DNA of 42,270 nt from Clostridium saudiense (GCF_000577815.1 NZ_CBYM010000029.1:1-42270); one strand, 5' to 3'; counted from the stretch's first letter, positions 28,851 through 36,509 are shown. The notes: a model not told the origin generated them from the letters alone. Numbers and translations are program-made.

Positions 28851-30782
28851 TTATCTTTCTTTATTAGCTATTTCATTAGTTATTCTAGAAACAAAAGCAT
28901 CTAAAGCCATTGCACCTTCATCATCATTCCTTCTGCTTCTTACAGATACTTCGTTGTTAGCAGCTTCTTTTTCACCAACAACTAGGATATAAGGAACTCT
29001 TTCAAGTCTAGCTTCTCTGATTTTGTAACCAATCTTTTCAGTTCTGTGGTCAACTTCAACTCTAACACCATTTTTTCTTAAAGTTCTAACTACATCATCA
29101 GCATAGTCAGCATACTTATCAGAAAGTGGAAGAACTTTAGCTTGAACAGGTGACATCCATGTTGGGAAAGCTCCAGCATACTTTTCAATTAAAGTAGCGA
29201 TAGTTCTTTCATAACATCCAATTGAAGATCTATGGATAACGAATGGTACTTTCTTTTCACCATCTTTATCGATGTAAGTCATACCAAGTCTTTCACCTAA
29301 AGCGAAGTCAATTTGAACAGTAATTATTGTATCTTCTTTTCCATGAACATTTTTAGATTGAATATCAAGTTTTGGTCCGTAGAATGCTGCTTCACCTTCA
29401 GCTTCAACATAATCAATTCCAAGGTGATCTAATATAGTTCTCATTTGGTTTTGAGTAGCTTCCCAAGCTTCTGGGTTATTTATATACTTTTCAGTATTTG
29501 TTGGATCCCACTTAGAGAACCTGTAAGAAATATCTTCAGATATTCCTAAAGTTTCCATAACGTAATTTATTAAATCAACAACTTCTTTGAATTCATCTTC
29601 TAATTGTTCTGGAGTACAGATTATGTGACCTTCAGATAAAGTGAATTGTCTAACTCTAGTAAGACCGTGCATTTCTCCTGAAGCTTCTTTTCTGAATAGA
29701 GTAGAAGTTTCAGCATATCTTATTGGAAGATCTCTGTAGCTATGTTGTTCTGCATTATAAACAGTGAATTGGAATGGGCAAGTCATTGGTCTTAAAGCCA
29801 TAACTTCAGCATCTTTTTCTTCATCACCTAATACGAACATACCATCTTTATAATGGCTCCAGTGTCCAGAAGCTACAAATAAATCATTCTTAGACATGAA
29901 AGGAGTCTTAGTTAAAACATAGCCTCTTTTTTCTTCCTCATCTTCAATCCATCTTTGAAGAGTTTGGAATAATTTAGCTCCTTTAGGCATAAATAATGGA
30001 AGTCCTTGACCTACTTTTTCATCAGTAGTAAATAGCCCAAGTTCTCTACCTAATTTATTATGATCTCTCTTTTTAGCTTCTTCTAAAGCTTCTAAATGAG
30101 CATCTAAATCAGCTTTCTTTAAGAATGCAGTTCCGTAAATTCTAGAAAGCATTTTATTCTTTTCGTCACCTTTCCAATAAGCACCAGCGCTTCTTAAAAG
30201 TTTGATAGCTTTAATATTCTTTAATGACATTACGTGTGGTCCAGCGCAAAGGTCTGTAAAATCACCAATTTTATAGAATGATATTATTTCATCTTCTGGA
30301 AGGTCATTTATTAATTCAACTTTATAAGGTTCATCCTTCATAAGCTCTAAAGCTTCGTTTCTTGGAAGTTCGAATCTTTCTATTGAAGGATTTTCCTTTA
30401 TTATTTTTTTCATTTCAGCTTCAATTTTATCTAAATCTTCAGATGCAAAAGCTTTTTCTACATCGAAATCATAGTAGAAGCCATTAGCAATTGCAGGTCC
30501 TATAGCAATTTTAGCTTCAGGGAATAATCTTTTAACTGCAGCAGCAAGTACATGAGAAACGCTATGTCTTACAGCATCTTTTCCTTCTTGAGAGTCAAAA
30601 GTACAAATTTCTAATTCACAATCTTCATTTAAAGTTGTTCTTAAGTCAACAACTTTTCCATTAACTATTCCACATTGAGCAACTCTTGCTAAACCTTCAC
30701 TAATAGCTTTAGCAACATCTAAAACTGATGATCCATTTTCAACTTCTTTAATAGACCCATCTTTTAAAGTAACTTTAATCAT
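28851..30782 (-). CDS. thrS: Threonine--tRNA ligase
   Basis: About 643 residues, class II synthetase with the full domain set: N-terminal TGS domain (residues 1-62, IKVTLKDGSIKEVENG), the HxxxH editing domain (HSVSHVLAAAVKRLFPEAKIAIGPA), a SAD segment, the class II core (motif 2 FRKEASGEMHGLTRVRQFTLSEGHI, motif 3 IGCYERTIATLIE), and the C-terminal HGTP anticodon domain (VLPLSDKYADYADDVV). AAGGGAG lies at normal spacing before ATG 30782; the ATG at 30800 would overlap it. Regulated by the upstream threonine T-box. Confidence 0.97.
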   Translation of the reverse strand: MIKVTLKDGSIKEVENGSSVLDVAKAISEGLARVAQCGIVNGKVVDLRTTLNEDCELEICTFDSQEGKDAVRHSVSHVLAAAVKRLFPEAKIAIGPAIANGFYYDFDVEKAFASEDLDKIEAEMKKIIKENPSIERFELPRNEALELMKDEPYKVELINDLPEDEIISFYKIGDFTDLCAGPHVMSLKNIKAIKLLRSAGAYWKGDEKNKMLSRIYGTAFLKKADLDAHLEALEEAKKRDHNKLGRELGLFTTDEKVGQGLPLFMPKGAKLFQTLQRWIEDEEEKRGYVLTKTPFMSKNDLFVASGHWSHYKDGMFVLGDEEKDAEVMALRPMTCPFQFTVYNAEQHSYRDLPIRYAETSTLFRKEASGEMHGLTRVRQFTLSEGHIICTPEQLEDEFKEVVDLINYVMETLGISEDISYRFSKWDPTNTEKYINNPEAWEATQNQMRTILDHLGIDYVEAEGEAAFYGPKLDIQSKNVHGKEDTIITVQIDFALGERLGMTYIDKDGEKKVPFVIHRSSIGCYERTIATLIEKYAGAFPTWMSPVQAKVLPLSDKYADYADDVVRTLRKNGVRVEVDHRTEKIGYKIREARLERVPYILVVGEKEAANNEVSVRSRRNDDEGAMALDAFVSRITNEIANKER

Positions 30783-30830
30783 TTTAGTATCTCCCTTCAT
30801 TTTAAGTGAAATTCAAAATATTTGATTTTT

Positions 30831-30858
30831 ACTCATCAAATTTAATATGGTGATGAGT
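30831..30858. repeat. Hairpin in the thrS leader
   Basis: ACTCATCA at 30831-30838 and TGATGAGT at 30851-30858 in the stretch between the T-box terminator and the thrS start. No other element is recognised between 30783 and 30990; this may be part of a second control layer or a weak translational hairpin. Confidence 0.4.
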
Positions 30859-30990
30859 TCTCTTTAATATTAATTTAGAATTAAGTTTTAATTTTAAGTA
30901 CGAGTTAAATATGTATGTGTAGCGTCTTATTGTTAACCCAAAATTAAATTTAAACTCAATTTTAATATAATAATAAATAAATTTATGTAT

Positions 30991-31048
30991 AAAAAAAGCT
31001 CGTCATCACTTTTCTTATACAAATCTAGTATAGAAAAGGGACGAGAGC
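30991..31048 (-). terminator. T-box terminator before thrS
   Basis: GCTC-tCGTC with CTTTTCTATAC pairs with GTATAAGAAAAG and GACGAGC, then seven T (minus strand; the T-run is the A-run at 30991-30997). Confidence 0.93.
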
Positions 31049-31236
31049 ATTATATTCCCGCGGTTCCACCCTTAATTGCCTAAAATAGGCCTCTTAAGTA
31101 AACATCGTAACGTGATGCGACGGACTGGATTAGAGTCTCTCAGAGGTAGTCTTCAATTAATTTCATTTAAAAATACTTTCAGCTACTGTATTTTCTCTCT
31201 GAAAATGAAGGTTTAATTTACTCGTCTCTTCATCGA
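30991..31236 (-). promoter_or_regulatory. T-box leader, threonine type (specifier ACT)
   Basis: On the minus strand: AGAGAG, hairpin AAAATAC/GTATTTT around AGTAGCTGAAA, then the specifier loop GAAG-ACT-A with ACT at 31148-31150. Stem II/III pairs follow, and then the T-box AGGGTGGAACCGCGG at 31058-31072, with a TGGA bulge. A terminator ends it at 30991. Controls thrS by uncharged tRNA-Thr. Confidence 0.96.
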
Positions 31237-31295
31237 TTTAAATTTTTAAATAATTATAAAGTTATAAATATAATTTAAAAGTAATATAAATTATA

Positions 31296-31338
31296 TCACT
31301 CCGATTTTATAGACTTACTATAAGTCGAAATTGGAGTT
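31296..31338. repeat. Hairpin upstream of the thrS T-box
   Basis: ACTCCgATTT...GACTT and AAGTC...AAATtGGAGT form an imperfect 15-bp hairpin (31298-31316 and 31322-31337). The stretch 31240-31550 otherwise shows no gene or known motif. Confidence 0.4.
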
Positions 31339-31564
31339 TCATTTAAGAATAATTATAATTATCCGAATTAATTATGTCAATAAACTGTTTTTTTTATAAG
31401 TTAGATTCTAAATTTTAATTTAGTCAATCAAGCTTACTAGGTGATAAGAAAAGTCAATTTTATTTTAAAATATAAAAATTTTAGAAACAGTTATTTTATT
31501 ACGTAAAGGTGAATATAAATATATTAATTATAGATATAACAATTTAATTAGGGGAGTGAAGTTT

Positions 31565-31801
31565 ATGGCTAAATATATAAATAATGAGTTTTCGTCTAGT
31601 GATTGGCTTCGATACTTTTCAAATAAATCTAATCATTGGATTTTAAAATATTGGCGTAATAATAAAGATATATTTTTTAATAGATTTATGATAATAGGAG
31701 ATAAAAGACTATTAATAATAGGAGATAAGGAGAGAGGAAATACTTATGAATTTTTAAAACCACAAGGAGAATCTTTCATTCAATTAGACATGGAAATTTA
31801 G
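31565..31801 (+). CDS. Small hypothetical protein
   Basis: About 78 residues (AKYINNEFSSSDWLRYFSNKSNHWILKYWRNN and a beta-rich tail RLLIIGDKERGNTYEFLKPQGESF). No recognised family, no signal peptide; rich in Trp/Tyr and charged residues. GGGGAG at 31551-31556 lies eight bases before ATG 31565, which supports expression; the GTG at 31556 overlaps it. It lies directly before the tRNA block. Confidence 0.55.
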   Translation: MAKYINNEFSSSDWLRYFSNKSNHWILKYWRNNKDIFFNRFMIIGDKRLLIIGDKERGNTYEFLKPQGESFIQLDMEI

Positions 31802-31857
31802 TATAAAAAATATATTGAAAATATTTTACAAAAGTTGTAAAATTTATTTGTGGGTAT

Positions 31858-31941
31858 GCAGATGTGGCGAAATTGGCAGACGCACTAGACTTAGGATCTA
31901 GCGCCATCGGCGTATGGGTTCGACTCCCTTCATCTGCACCA
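31858..31941 (+). tRNA. tRNA-Leu (anticodon UAG)
   Basis: Acceptor GCAGATG/CATCTGC with encoded ACCA, anticodon loop CTTAGGA (TAG), long variable arm and GTTCGACTC T-loop. An 84-base class II tRNA. Confidence 0.95.
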
Positions 31942-31987
31942 TTTTTAAATATATATTAAAAATTTATAAAAAAATTTAAAAAAATAG

Positions 31988-32016
31988 TTGACAAGCTTTT
32001 AATGAGGGGATATAAT
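31988..32016 (+). promoter_or_regulatory. Consensus promoter of tRNA-Gly copy 1
   Basis: TTGACA at 31988-31993, 17-base spacer, TATAAT at 32011-32016: a perfect sigma-A promoter. A small hairpin GCTCG/CGAGC (32034-32050) lies in the leader. Confidence 0.85.
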
Positions 32017-32062
32017 ATTAATTGTTAAAAGGAGCTCGGATGAATCGAGCGAAAATAATTAT

Positions 32063-32136
32063 GCGGGTATCGTATATCGGTAATACTCCAGCCTTCCAAG
32101 CTGGAAAGGTGGGTTCGATTCCCACTACCCGCTCCA
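32063..32136 (+). tRNA. tRNA-Gly (anticodon UCC), copy 1
   Basis: Acceptor GCGGGTA/TACCCGC, anticodon loop CTTCCAA (TCC), GGTTCGATTC T-loop, encoded TCCA end. Identical to the copy at 33655. It has its own consensus promoter. Confidence 0.96.
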
Positions 32137-32140
32137 TGTG

Positions 32141-32166
32141 AGACTGTGTTTACACAGTCTTTTTTG
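32141..32166 (+). terminator. Terminator after tRNA-Gly copy 1
   Basis: AGACTGTG-TTTA-CACAGTCT (32141-32160) followed by TTTTTTG. Confidence 0.92.
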
Positions 32167-32243
32167 TTATATAATTATTAAACTATGTTTATGAGTTTCA
32201 CATGGGAAATGAGATCAAGATAGAGTATTCGTAAATAGAAAAT

Positions 32244-32294
32244 ATAAAAAAATTGCCTGCAAAATTATCACATATAATAATTTTGCAGGCAATT
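32244..32294 (-). terminator. Terminator of the HNH gene
   Basis: Arms AATTGCCTGCAAAATTAT (32251-32268) and its complement 32277-32294; on the minus strand the stem is followed by a T-run (A-run 32244-32252 on plus). Confidence 0.9.
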
Positions 32295-32333
32295 CTATAT
32301 ACTTAAATAGGTTTTGTTATATTCAATATAGTT

Positions 32334-32735
32334 TTATAGTACTTCAGTTAAACGATCTAAAGCAAGCTCTTCTAAAGTTTCTATGCTGTATTTAACGCAA
32401 CCCATAAGTGTATAGATTATATCGTCACGCTTATATCCTTCTTTATATCTCTTTAAGTTCTTTAATAATCTTTTTAAGGAATTATTATGAATACCTAAAA
32501 TTTGAGAAATCTCCTTTGGAGAGTAATATTCCTTTTGAAGAGTATTGTACAATTTATTTTGCATTTCGATTTTGTATTGAAGATCTACAAATTGGTTTTG
32601 ATGTGGACCATTTTTCCCACGGTGATGATAAGCGCATAAATACTTATAATTTAACTCAATATCAAAACCACCCTCGCTTCTATGAACTATATGATGAACA
32701 TCAGCTTTGTTTCCACATATCTCACAATTGTACAA
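32334..32735 (-). CDS. HNH-type nuclease-like protein with C-terminal HTH
   Basis: 133 residues. Residues 1-45 have the HNH signature with zinc-type Cys: CEICGNKADVHHIVHRSEGG, then N-rich LNYKYLCAYHHRGKNGPH. A helix-turn-helix follows at about 71-93 (SPKEISQILGIHNNSLKRLLKNL), with a charged C-terminal helix. Start is TTG 32735 preceded by AAAGGGGG with good spacing. Its role could be a homing or repair nuclease, or a regulator that kept only the zinc knuckle; no restriction or phage partner is next to it. Confidence 0.75.
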   Translation of the reverse strand: MYNCEICGNKADVHHIVHRSEGGFDIELNYKYLCAYHHRGKNGPHQNQFVDLQYKIEMQNKLYNTLQKEYYSPKEISQILGIHNNSLKRLLKNLKRYKEGYKRDDIIYTLMGCVKYSIETLEELALDRLTEVL

Positions 32736-32929
32736 TAGATTGCCCCCTTTATTTTTTTTCGAATATTATATGATATAATATAATATATTTATATTCATAT
32801 TATATTCTAAATAATGTGAAATATCAAATTTACATAATGAAAAACGTTTACTGTTGATTGTTTTTACCATAAAGTGGTATATTAAATATATACTATATTA
32901 TATTTAAATTTATGAAAGAAGGTGATTAT
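32736..32929. promoter_or_regulatory. Divergent promoter region
   Basis: An AT-rich gap between the two divergent genes. On the plus strand TTGATT (32854-32859) and TATATT (32878-32883) with an 18-base spacer are the best promoter candidate for the 224-residue gene. The minus-strand promoter for the HNH gene is not resolved. Confidence 0.4.
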
Positions 32930-33604
32930 ATGAGACAAAAATATAATTCTTTTGAGTATTGGAAAAATATTATTGTTGAGAATAGAACTATTAGAGGTCA
33001 TGTGTTTATGAATGAATTACCAACAGAAAAGAGTGTTTATATGCATACTTTAATTTATTCTAGGGGAAATGGGTTAAATAATATATGGAGTTATTTCCCA
33101 AATATTAAGGCGTTTATAGGATATATACAATATTCATTTTTACAAGAGGCCTTCTATATATGGATAAATTGCAAAGATGATTCTGTTTCTTATATACCAT
33201 TAAAGCCTGTTGAAGAAGTAATAAGAGATGGTGAGGTTAGTAAAAAAATTACTAAAGAAGAAGCAGATAAGATGAAAAAATATATAAATAGAGTAAAAAA
33301 GTGTTGGGATTTACCTTCTAATAAAGCAGTGATAGAGATGAAAAAAATTATAAGAGAGTTTAATAGAGATTGGTATGGAGATAGTAAAGAGTTTTTATAT
33401 ATAAAGTTATTTGATAAACCAGAGGACTTAGGTAAATTTGTTTTAGAATCTAATTATATGGCAAGTAGCGAGGAGGAGTTTAAAAGTAAGACTCATGAGG
33501 ATTTAACAACATGGATGGATTTATGTTGCCGTGCTACTAAGGATAAAAAAGCAGGTGAAATCTTTAGGAAAATATTACAAAAGAGTCTTACAGAAGTTAT
33601 TTAA
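32930..33604 (+). CDS. Hypothetical protein of unknown family
   Basis: About 224 residues, no recognised domain. It opens with RQKYNSFEYWKNIIVENRTIRGH, has a central helical and Lys-rich segment (KKITKEEADKMKKYINRVKKCWDLP) and ends LTTWMDLCCRATKDKKAGEIFRKILQKS. No signal peptide or membrane segment. AAGAAGGTGAT precedes ATG 32930; the ATG at 32912 overlaps that site. It lies between the two tRNA-Gly copies, opposite to the HNH gene, so the pair may have arrived together. Its last bases run close to the tRNA promoter. Confidence 0.65.
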   Translation: MRQKYNSFEYWKNIIVENRTIRGHVFMNELPTEKSVYMHTLIYSRGNGLNNIWSYFPNIKAFIGYIQYSFLQEAFYIWINCKDDSVSYIPLKPVEEVIRDGEVSKKITKEEADKMKKYINRVKKCWDLPSNKAVIEMKKIIREFNRDWYGDSKEFLYIKLFDKPEDLGKFVLESNYMASSEEEFKSKTHEDLTTWMDLCCRATKDKKAGEIFRKILQKSLTEVI

Positions 33605-33610
33605 AATTTA

Positions 33611-33650
33611 TTGACAGTATAATTTGTATTAGTTATAATTATATTGTCAA
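33611..33650. promoter_or_regulatory. Consensus promoter with dyad before tRNA-Gly copy 2
   Basis: TTGACA at 33611-33616, 17-base spacer, TATAAT at 33634-33639. The region is also a 14-base inverted repeat: TTGACAGTATAATT (33611-33624) against AATTATATTGTCAA (33637-33650), 13 of 14 matching. Confidence 0.8.
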
Positions 33651-33654
33651 GTAT

Positions 33655-33728
33655 GCGGGTATCGTATATCGGTAATACTCCAGCCTTCCAAGCTGGAAAG
33701 GTGGGTTCGATTCCCACTACCCGCTCCA
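33655..33728 (+). tRNA. tRNA-Gly (anticodon UCC), copy 2
   Basis: 74 bases, identical to 32063-32136. Has its own promoter and is followed after 6 bases by tRNA-Lys. Confidence 0.96.
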
Positions 33729-33734
33729 TTTTAT

Positions 33735-33810
33735 GCGCTATTAGCTCAGTTGGTAGAGCACCTGACTCTTAATCAGGGTGTCCCCGGTTCGAACCCGTGA
33801 TGGCGCACCA
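33735..33810 (+). tRNA. tRNA-Lys (anticodon CUU)
   Basis: Acceptor GCGCTAT/ATGGCGC (with one T-G pair), D-arm TTAGCTCAGTTGGTAGAGCA, anticodon loop CTCTTAA (CTT), GGTTCGAAC T-loop, encoded CCA. Likely co-transcribed with tRNA-Gly copy 2. Confidence 0.95.
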
Positions 33811-33811
33811 A

Positions 33812-33842
33812 AAAAGAAGTAACTTTTGTTACTTCTTTTTTT
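33812..33842 (+). terminator. Terminator after tRNA-Lys
   Basis: AAGAAGTAA-cttttg-TTACTTCTT followed by a run of T. Confidence 0.9.
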
Positions 33843-33870
33843 ATTAATCTTAATTGGATTTTGTTTACAG

Positions 33871-33899
33871 TTGACAGTGATATATCAACTTGTTAATAT
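33871..33899 (+). promoter_or_regulatory. Candidate promoter of the second S-box leader
   Basis: TTGACA at 33871-33876, 17-base spacer, TAATAT at 33894-33899, about 100 bases before the riboswitch core. Confidence 0.55.
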
Positions 33900-33994
33900 G
33901 AATAAGGAAATATATTTTTAAAATATAAAGTTTCAATTTGCGAGTAATAAAGTTATATTATTTAAATAAAACTTTAGAATCACATTTTAAATTA

Positions 33995-34187
33995 ATATCT
34001 TATCAAGAGTGGTGGAGGGACTGGCCCTATGAAGCCCGGCAACCTATTAGCAGTTAAGAGCTATTAGTTAGTAGTTGATATAAAAACTTAAATAGTTTTT
34101 ATATTTTAGAAATTCAGTAGAATTTCATCAATAACTATTAATTATTAACTATTAATGATGGTGCTAAATCCTGATAGATGAGAAATT
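33995..34187 (+). promoter_or_regulatory. SAM-I (S-box) riboswitch
   Basis: CTTATCAAGAGTGGTGGAGG, GACTGGCCCTATGAAGCCCGGCAACC and GGTGCTAAATCCTGATAG with the P1 closing strand GATGAG (34177-34182) give the full SAM-I consensus. The internal arm between CAACC and GGTGC is enlarged by about 110 bases of TTAGTTAGTAGTTGATA-type repeat. Controls the downstream transporter. Confidence 0.95.
34049..34160. repeat. TTAGTTA-type hairpin repeat inside the second SAM riboswitch
   Basis: TTAGTTAGTAGTTGAT (about 34065-34080) faces ATCAATAACTATTAATTATT (about 34128-34147), with an inner ATATAAAAAC/GTTTTTATAT hairpin. It replaces a normally short loop in the aptamer. Confidence 0.7.
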
Positions 34188-34207
34188 ATATGTAGTTTTG
34201 ATATTTA

Positions 34208-34237
34208 AGCTCCTGAGTTTCTCGGGGGCTTTTTTTA
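34208..34237 (+). terminator. Riboswitch terminator before the NhaC-family gene
   Basis: GCTCCTGAG and CTCGGGGGC arms (34209-34229) with loop TTT, then seven T. Confidence 0.88.
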
Positions 34238-34267
34238 TTTGAGTAAAATACCAAGGAGGAGAGAAAG

Positions 34268-35551
34268 ATGAACAAAAAGGGAAATGGATGGGCGTTGTTA
34301 CCATTATTAGTTTTTATAATAGTTTATGTATCGTCAGCTTTATTAGCAAAAGACTTTTATGCAGTTTCGGTAATAGTACCATTTTTAGCTGCAACACTAG
34401 TTGCATTATTAATGAATAGAAAAGTTAAATTTGATGAAAAAGTTGAAATTTTTTGTAGGGGTGCTGGGAATACCAATATAATATTGATGGTATTAATATT
34501 TATATTAGCTGGTGCATTTGCACAAGTAGCTAAATCTATGGGAGCTGTTGATTCTACTGTGAATTTAGGGTTATCAATACTTCCAAGTAATATAATGATT
34601 GCAGGAATATTTGTAATTGCTTGTTTTATTTCATTATCAGTTGGGACATCAATGGGTACTATAGTTGCATTAGTTCCAATTGCTGTTGGAGTTGCAGAAA
34701 AAACAGGAATAGTTACAGCAATTGCAGTTGCAGCAGTAGTTTGTGGGGCAATGTTTGGTGATAACTTATCAATGATTTCAGATACAACTATAGCAGCAAC
34801 AAGAACTCAAGGTTGTGAGATGAAAGATAAATTTAAAATGAACTTTAAAATTGTGTTACCTGCAGCTATAATTACAGCTTTAATTTTTGTTTTAATAACA
34901 AGAAATTCAGGAGTAACTAGTGTTGAAGCATTAGATTATAGTTTAATAAAAATAGTTCCTTATATAGCAGTTATTGTAGGAGCTTTAGTAGGGTTAAATG
35001 TTATTGTAGTTTTATTAGGTGGAACAGTAATAGCAGGTATTATTGGATTTGCAACAGGAAGTTTTGATATATTAGGATTTTTTGGTGCAATTGCTGATGG
35101 GATAGGTGGAATGAGTGAACTTATTATAATATCTATTTTAATTGCTGGAACTATTGAGATTATAAAATATAATGGTGGAATAGATTTTATTATAAATAAA
35201 GGATTAAGGGGCTTTAAGAGTAAAATGGGAGCAGAGTTTGGAATTGCGGCTTTAGTTAGTTTAGTAGATATTTGTACAGCAAATAATACTGTAGCAATTG
35301 TTACTGTTGGACCTATAGCTAAGGATATATCAGATGAAGTTGGATTAGAGCCTAAGAGAGTTGCCGGAATTATGGACATGTTTTCTTGCGTATTCCAAGG
35401 TGTAATTCCTTATGGTGCACAACTTATATCTGCAGCTGGACTTGCTGCACTTTCACCATTTGCAATAATGAAATATTTATTTTATCCATATTTAATGGGG
35501 ATTTCAGCAATTATTGCAATAGCTTGGTACCATAGAAAAAAGGCAAATTAA
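34268..35551 (+). CDS. NhaC-family transporter, probable methionine uptake (MetT type)
   Basis: 427 residues, about ten to twelve membrane segments, Na+/H+ antiporter NhaC superfamily. Conserved transport-core segments are SLSVGTSMGTIVALVPIAVGVAEKTG, CGAMFGDNLSMISDTTIAATRTQGC and DICTANNTVAIVTVGPIAKDIS. NhaC-superfamily genes behind S-box leaders have been predicted as methionine transporters (MetT), and a SAM-I riboswitch directly precedes this gene. So methionine, or a related sulfur compound, is the better guess than plain Na+/H+ exchange. AAGGAGGAG before ATG. Confidence 0.85.
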   Translation: MNKKGNGWALLPLLVFIIVYVSSALLAKDFYAVSVIVPFLAATLVALLMNRKVKFDEKVEIFCRGAGNTNIILMVLIFILAGAFAQVAKSMGAVDSTVNLGLSILPSNIMIAGIFVIACFISLSVGTSMGTIVALVPIAVGVAEKTGIVTAIAVAAVVCGAMFGDNLSMISDTTIAATRTQGCEMKDKFKMNFKIVLPAAIITALIFVLITRNSGVTSVEALDYSLIKIVPYIAVIVGALVGLNVIVVLLGGTVIAGIIGFATGSFDILGFFGAIADGIGGMSELIIISILIAGTIEIIKYNGGIDFIINKGLRGFKSKMGAEFGIAALVSLVDICTANNTVAIVTVGPIAKDISDEVGLEPKRVAGIMDMFSCVFQGVIPYGAQLISAAGLAALSPFAIMKYLFYPYLMGISAIIAIAWYHRKKAN

Positions 35552-35624
35552 TAAATGATATGGTAATAAGTACGTAGAGTTTTAAAATAATTAAATACAT
35601 AATTTTAAAATATAATATAAAAAT

Positions 35625-35670
35625 CAATAGTGTAGGAAATAGATATAATCCTACACTATTGTTTTTTTTA
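35625..35670. terminator. Terminator between the transporter and ispF
   Basis: CAATAGTGTAGGA (35625-35637) and TCCTACACTATTG (35649-35661) form a perfect 13-bp stem, followed by eight T on plus; the minus strand has a weaker T-tract, so it may serve both convergent genes. Confidence 0.92.
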
Positions 35671-35680
35671 TTATAAATTA

Positions 35681-36157
35681 TTATTTGTTCTTTTCTATTA
35701 AACAAATTGATTGTGATGATATTCCAAGGCCTTCTCCTGTAAAACCAAGACCTTCCTCAGTTGTTGCTTTAACATTTATTTGGTCGATTGATATGTTTAA
35801 AGCAGTCGCTATATTTTCACGCATATTAGGTATGTGAGGTGCCATTTTTGGCTTTTGAGCAATTATTGTAGCATCAATGTTTCCAATTATATAATTATGT
35901 TGATGTAATAGTCTTCCAACATGCTTTAATAACTCAATGCTAGAAATTCCTTTGTATTTTGGATCGGTATCAGGAAAGTGTTTACCGATATCACCTAATG
36001 CAGAAGCGCCAAGTAAAGAATCCATTATTGCGTGTAGAAGTACATCCGCATCCGAATGACCAAGTAAACCTAATTCATAAGGTATTTTCACTCCGCCTAA
36101 AATTAAATCTCTATTTTCTACTAATTTATGTACGTCATATCCCATTCCTATTCTCAT
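35681..36157 (-). CDS. ispF: 2-C-methyl-D-erythritol 2,4-cyclodiphosphate synthase
   Basis: 158 residues, MEP pathway enzyme making the cyclodiphosphate for isoprenoid synthesis. Zinc ligands Asp8, His10 (GYDVHK) and His42 ([17 protein letters not shown]) are present, with [15 protein letters not shown] and the C-terminal [17 protein letters not shown]. Length is typical. It is a single gene with aggtgat upstream; ispD is not adjacent. Confidence 0.96.
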   Translation of the reverse strand: MRIGMGYDVHKLVENRDLILGGVKIPYELGLLGHSDADVLLHAIMDSLLGASALGDIGKHFPDTDPKYKGISSIELLKHVGRLLHQHNYIIGNIDATIIAQKPKMAPHIPNMRENIATALNISIDQINVKATTEEGLGFTGEGLGISSQSICLIEKNK

Positions 36158-36228
36158 TAAATCACCTCATTAATTTTTGTATTATAGCTTAGTCATAATA
36201 GTGACTTTAGATAATAATTTTAGCAAAC

Positions 36229-36252
36229 AGGTGAAGTAGAAGCTTCACCTGA
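36229..36252. terminator. Hairpin between ispF and the small basic gene
   Basis: CAGGTGAAG and CTTCACCTG arms with a 6-base loop. On the minus strand TTTGC follows, so it may be a weak terminator of the small gene. Confidence 0.45.
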
Positions 36253-36320
36253 AGCTAATAGTTCGATATATATATTTTAACATAAAGATGTATTTTGAAA
36301 ATAAAAATGGGATAATAAAA

Positions 36321-36509
36321 TTAATAGTTCGAAGTTTTTCTACTATTATAAGAAGCTTGTTTTTTGTTTTTGTTACGATTAATTCTGAATGGAAAAATTC
36401 TTAATAGCTTAGAGTAAAGCCTATATAATAATAAAAGAGATTTAGAGTTAATTCTTTTTCTTTTGAATATGAAATCGATATAAATCACATTATCTTTATT
36501 ATATTTCAT
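36321..36509 (-). CDS. Small basic protein, hypothetical
   Basis: About 62 residues, very Lys/Arg/Asn-rich (FKRKRINSKSLLLLYRLYSKLLRIFPFRINRNKNKKQASYNSRK), with a short amphipathic stretch. No known family. Strong GGGGGAG lies three bases before the ATG at 36509 and overlaps an upstream in-frame ATG at 36521. The short spacing and the lack of a family make this uncertain. Confidence 0.45.
   Translation of the reverse strand: MKYNKDNVIYIDFIFKRKRINSKSLLLLYRLYSKLLRIFPFRINRNKNKKQASYNSRKTSNY

Noticed and set aside
32034..32139. A short open frame reading from ATG near 32040 straight through tRNA-Gly copy 1
   Set aside because: It overlaps a well-formed tRNA with its own promoter; the reading frame is a by-product of the tRNA sequence.
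32408..32773. A plus-strand open frame opposite the HNH gene
   Set aside because: It is antisense to the HNH/HTH gene, which has recognisable motifs, a strong ribosome binding site and a matching terminator.
32063..33728. Integrative element with tRNA attachment sites
   Set aside because: No integrase, recombinase or phage gene lies between the tRNA copies, so only the repeat geometry is reported.
34960..35379. A minus-strand open frame inside the NhaC-family gene
   Set aside because: Low-complexity Ile/Pro-rich shadow of a membrane-protein gene.
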